Shown here piece after piece: positions 15,538 through 15,723 of a stretch of 15,723 bases of DNA. The position numbers and the translations under genes were made by a program. The first letter of the stretch is position 1. Each line of letters opens with the position of its first letter. Origin of the DNA: Chloroflexota bacterium. GTDB lineage: Bacteria > Chloroflexota > Anaerolineae > J102. Location of the stretch: the NCBI GenBank assembly GCA_003353825.1, contig PIVW01000087.1:1-15723 (forward strand). Direction: 5' to 3'. A model generated the notes under the pieces. It was given only the letters and a program-made list of their open reading frames with translations. It was not told the origin of the DNA and made no database searches.

Positions 15538-15723
15538 ATGCTCTCCGATTCCACCCGTTCTGAAATCCAAGCCCTGATGGCACGGTATCCCCGTGCGCGT
15601 TCGGCAATCCTCCCGGCACTCTATGTGACCCAGCGCCAAATCGGCTGGTTACCCAACGAAGCCTTGGATGAGGTTGCCAGGTTATTCGATATGGAACCCA
15701 TGGAGGTCTATGCCATCGCCGGG
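15538..15723 (+). CDS. nuoE: NADH-quinone oxidoreductase subunit E, N-terminus only
   Basis: The first 62 codons of the 24 kDa thioredoxin-like [2Fe-2S] subunit of complex I, cut by the window edge. The visible part matches the helical N-terminal domain of NuoE: short lead, ALMARYPRARSAILPALYVT, then QIGWLPNEALDEVARLFDM and EPMEVYAIAG. The four cluster cysteines lie beyond the window. Position after nuoCD, with a 58-base gap, fits the usual gene order. Start ATG 15538 gives the normal N-terminal length. Confidence 0.9.
   Translation, partial: MLSDSTRSEIQALMARYPRARSAILPALYVTQRQIGWLPNEALDEVARLFDMEPMEVYAIAG

Noticed and set aside
1..15723. CRISPR array, tRNA or rRNA genes
   Set aside because: No regularly spaced repeats and no tRNA- or rRNA-like sequence was seen by eye on either strand.

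Overview
The window reads as a single chromosomal stretch from a free-living, probably anaerobic or facultative bacterium. A Chloroflexota-type genome (Anaerolineae or Caldilineae-like) is my best guess. The grounds are the xanthine-dehydrogenase family members, the decayed palindromic intergenic repeats and the general protein style. No marker gene in the window proves the phylum. Apart from the first 1.2 kb, every gene lies on the + strand.

Layout. (1) 1-1175, minus strand: the N-terminal three quarters of a MurJ/MviN lipid II flippase, cut by the window edge. (2) 1291-1567: a small orphan gene behind a good sigma70-type promoter. (3) 1592-1789: a MITE-like nested palindrome. (4) 1860-7978: a molybdenum hydroxylase locus, consisting of a FAD/[2Fe-2S] fusion subunit, an HExxH metallopeptidase-like protein, the molybdopterin-binding large subunit, a PH-domain membrane protein and the YqeB maturation factor. 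(5) 8002-8631: an NADPH-dependent FMN reductase-like flavoprotein. (6) 8721-10970: a promoter followed by an overlapping pair, an ABC/SMC-like AAA ATPase and a small protein with TOPRIM/DUF4276-like acidic motifs, resembling two-gene anti-phage modules. (7) 10961-12337: a YqeC-MocA fusion whose start codon lies inside the end of the TOPRIM-like gene. (8) 12338-12513: decayed repeats and a strong promoter. (9) 12646 to the end: the start of a complex I operon, nuoA, nuoB, a fused nuoCD and the beginning of nuoE.

How the parts fit. YqeB, YqeC and MocA are the known accessory set of selenium-dependent molybdenum hydroxylases: MocA attaches CTP to the molybdopterin cofactor, and YqeB/YqeC are linked to the labile selenium ligand. 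Their presence beside the hydroxylase subunits suggests that this xanthine-dehydrogenase-like enzyme carries selenium. The substrate cannot be read from the sequence. Two things do not belong to the textbook set: the HExxH protein between the two catalytic subunits, and the putative defence pair that is translationally coupled to yqeC-mocA. These are the most interesting features of the window. No tRNA, rRNA or CRISPR array was seen.
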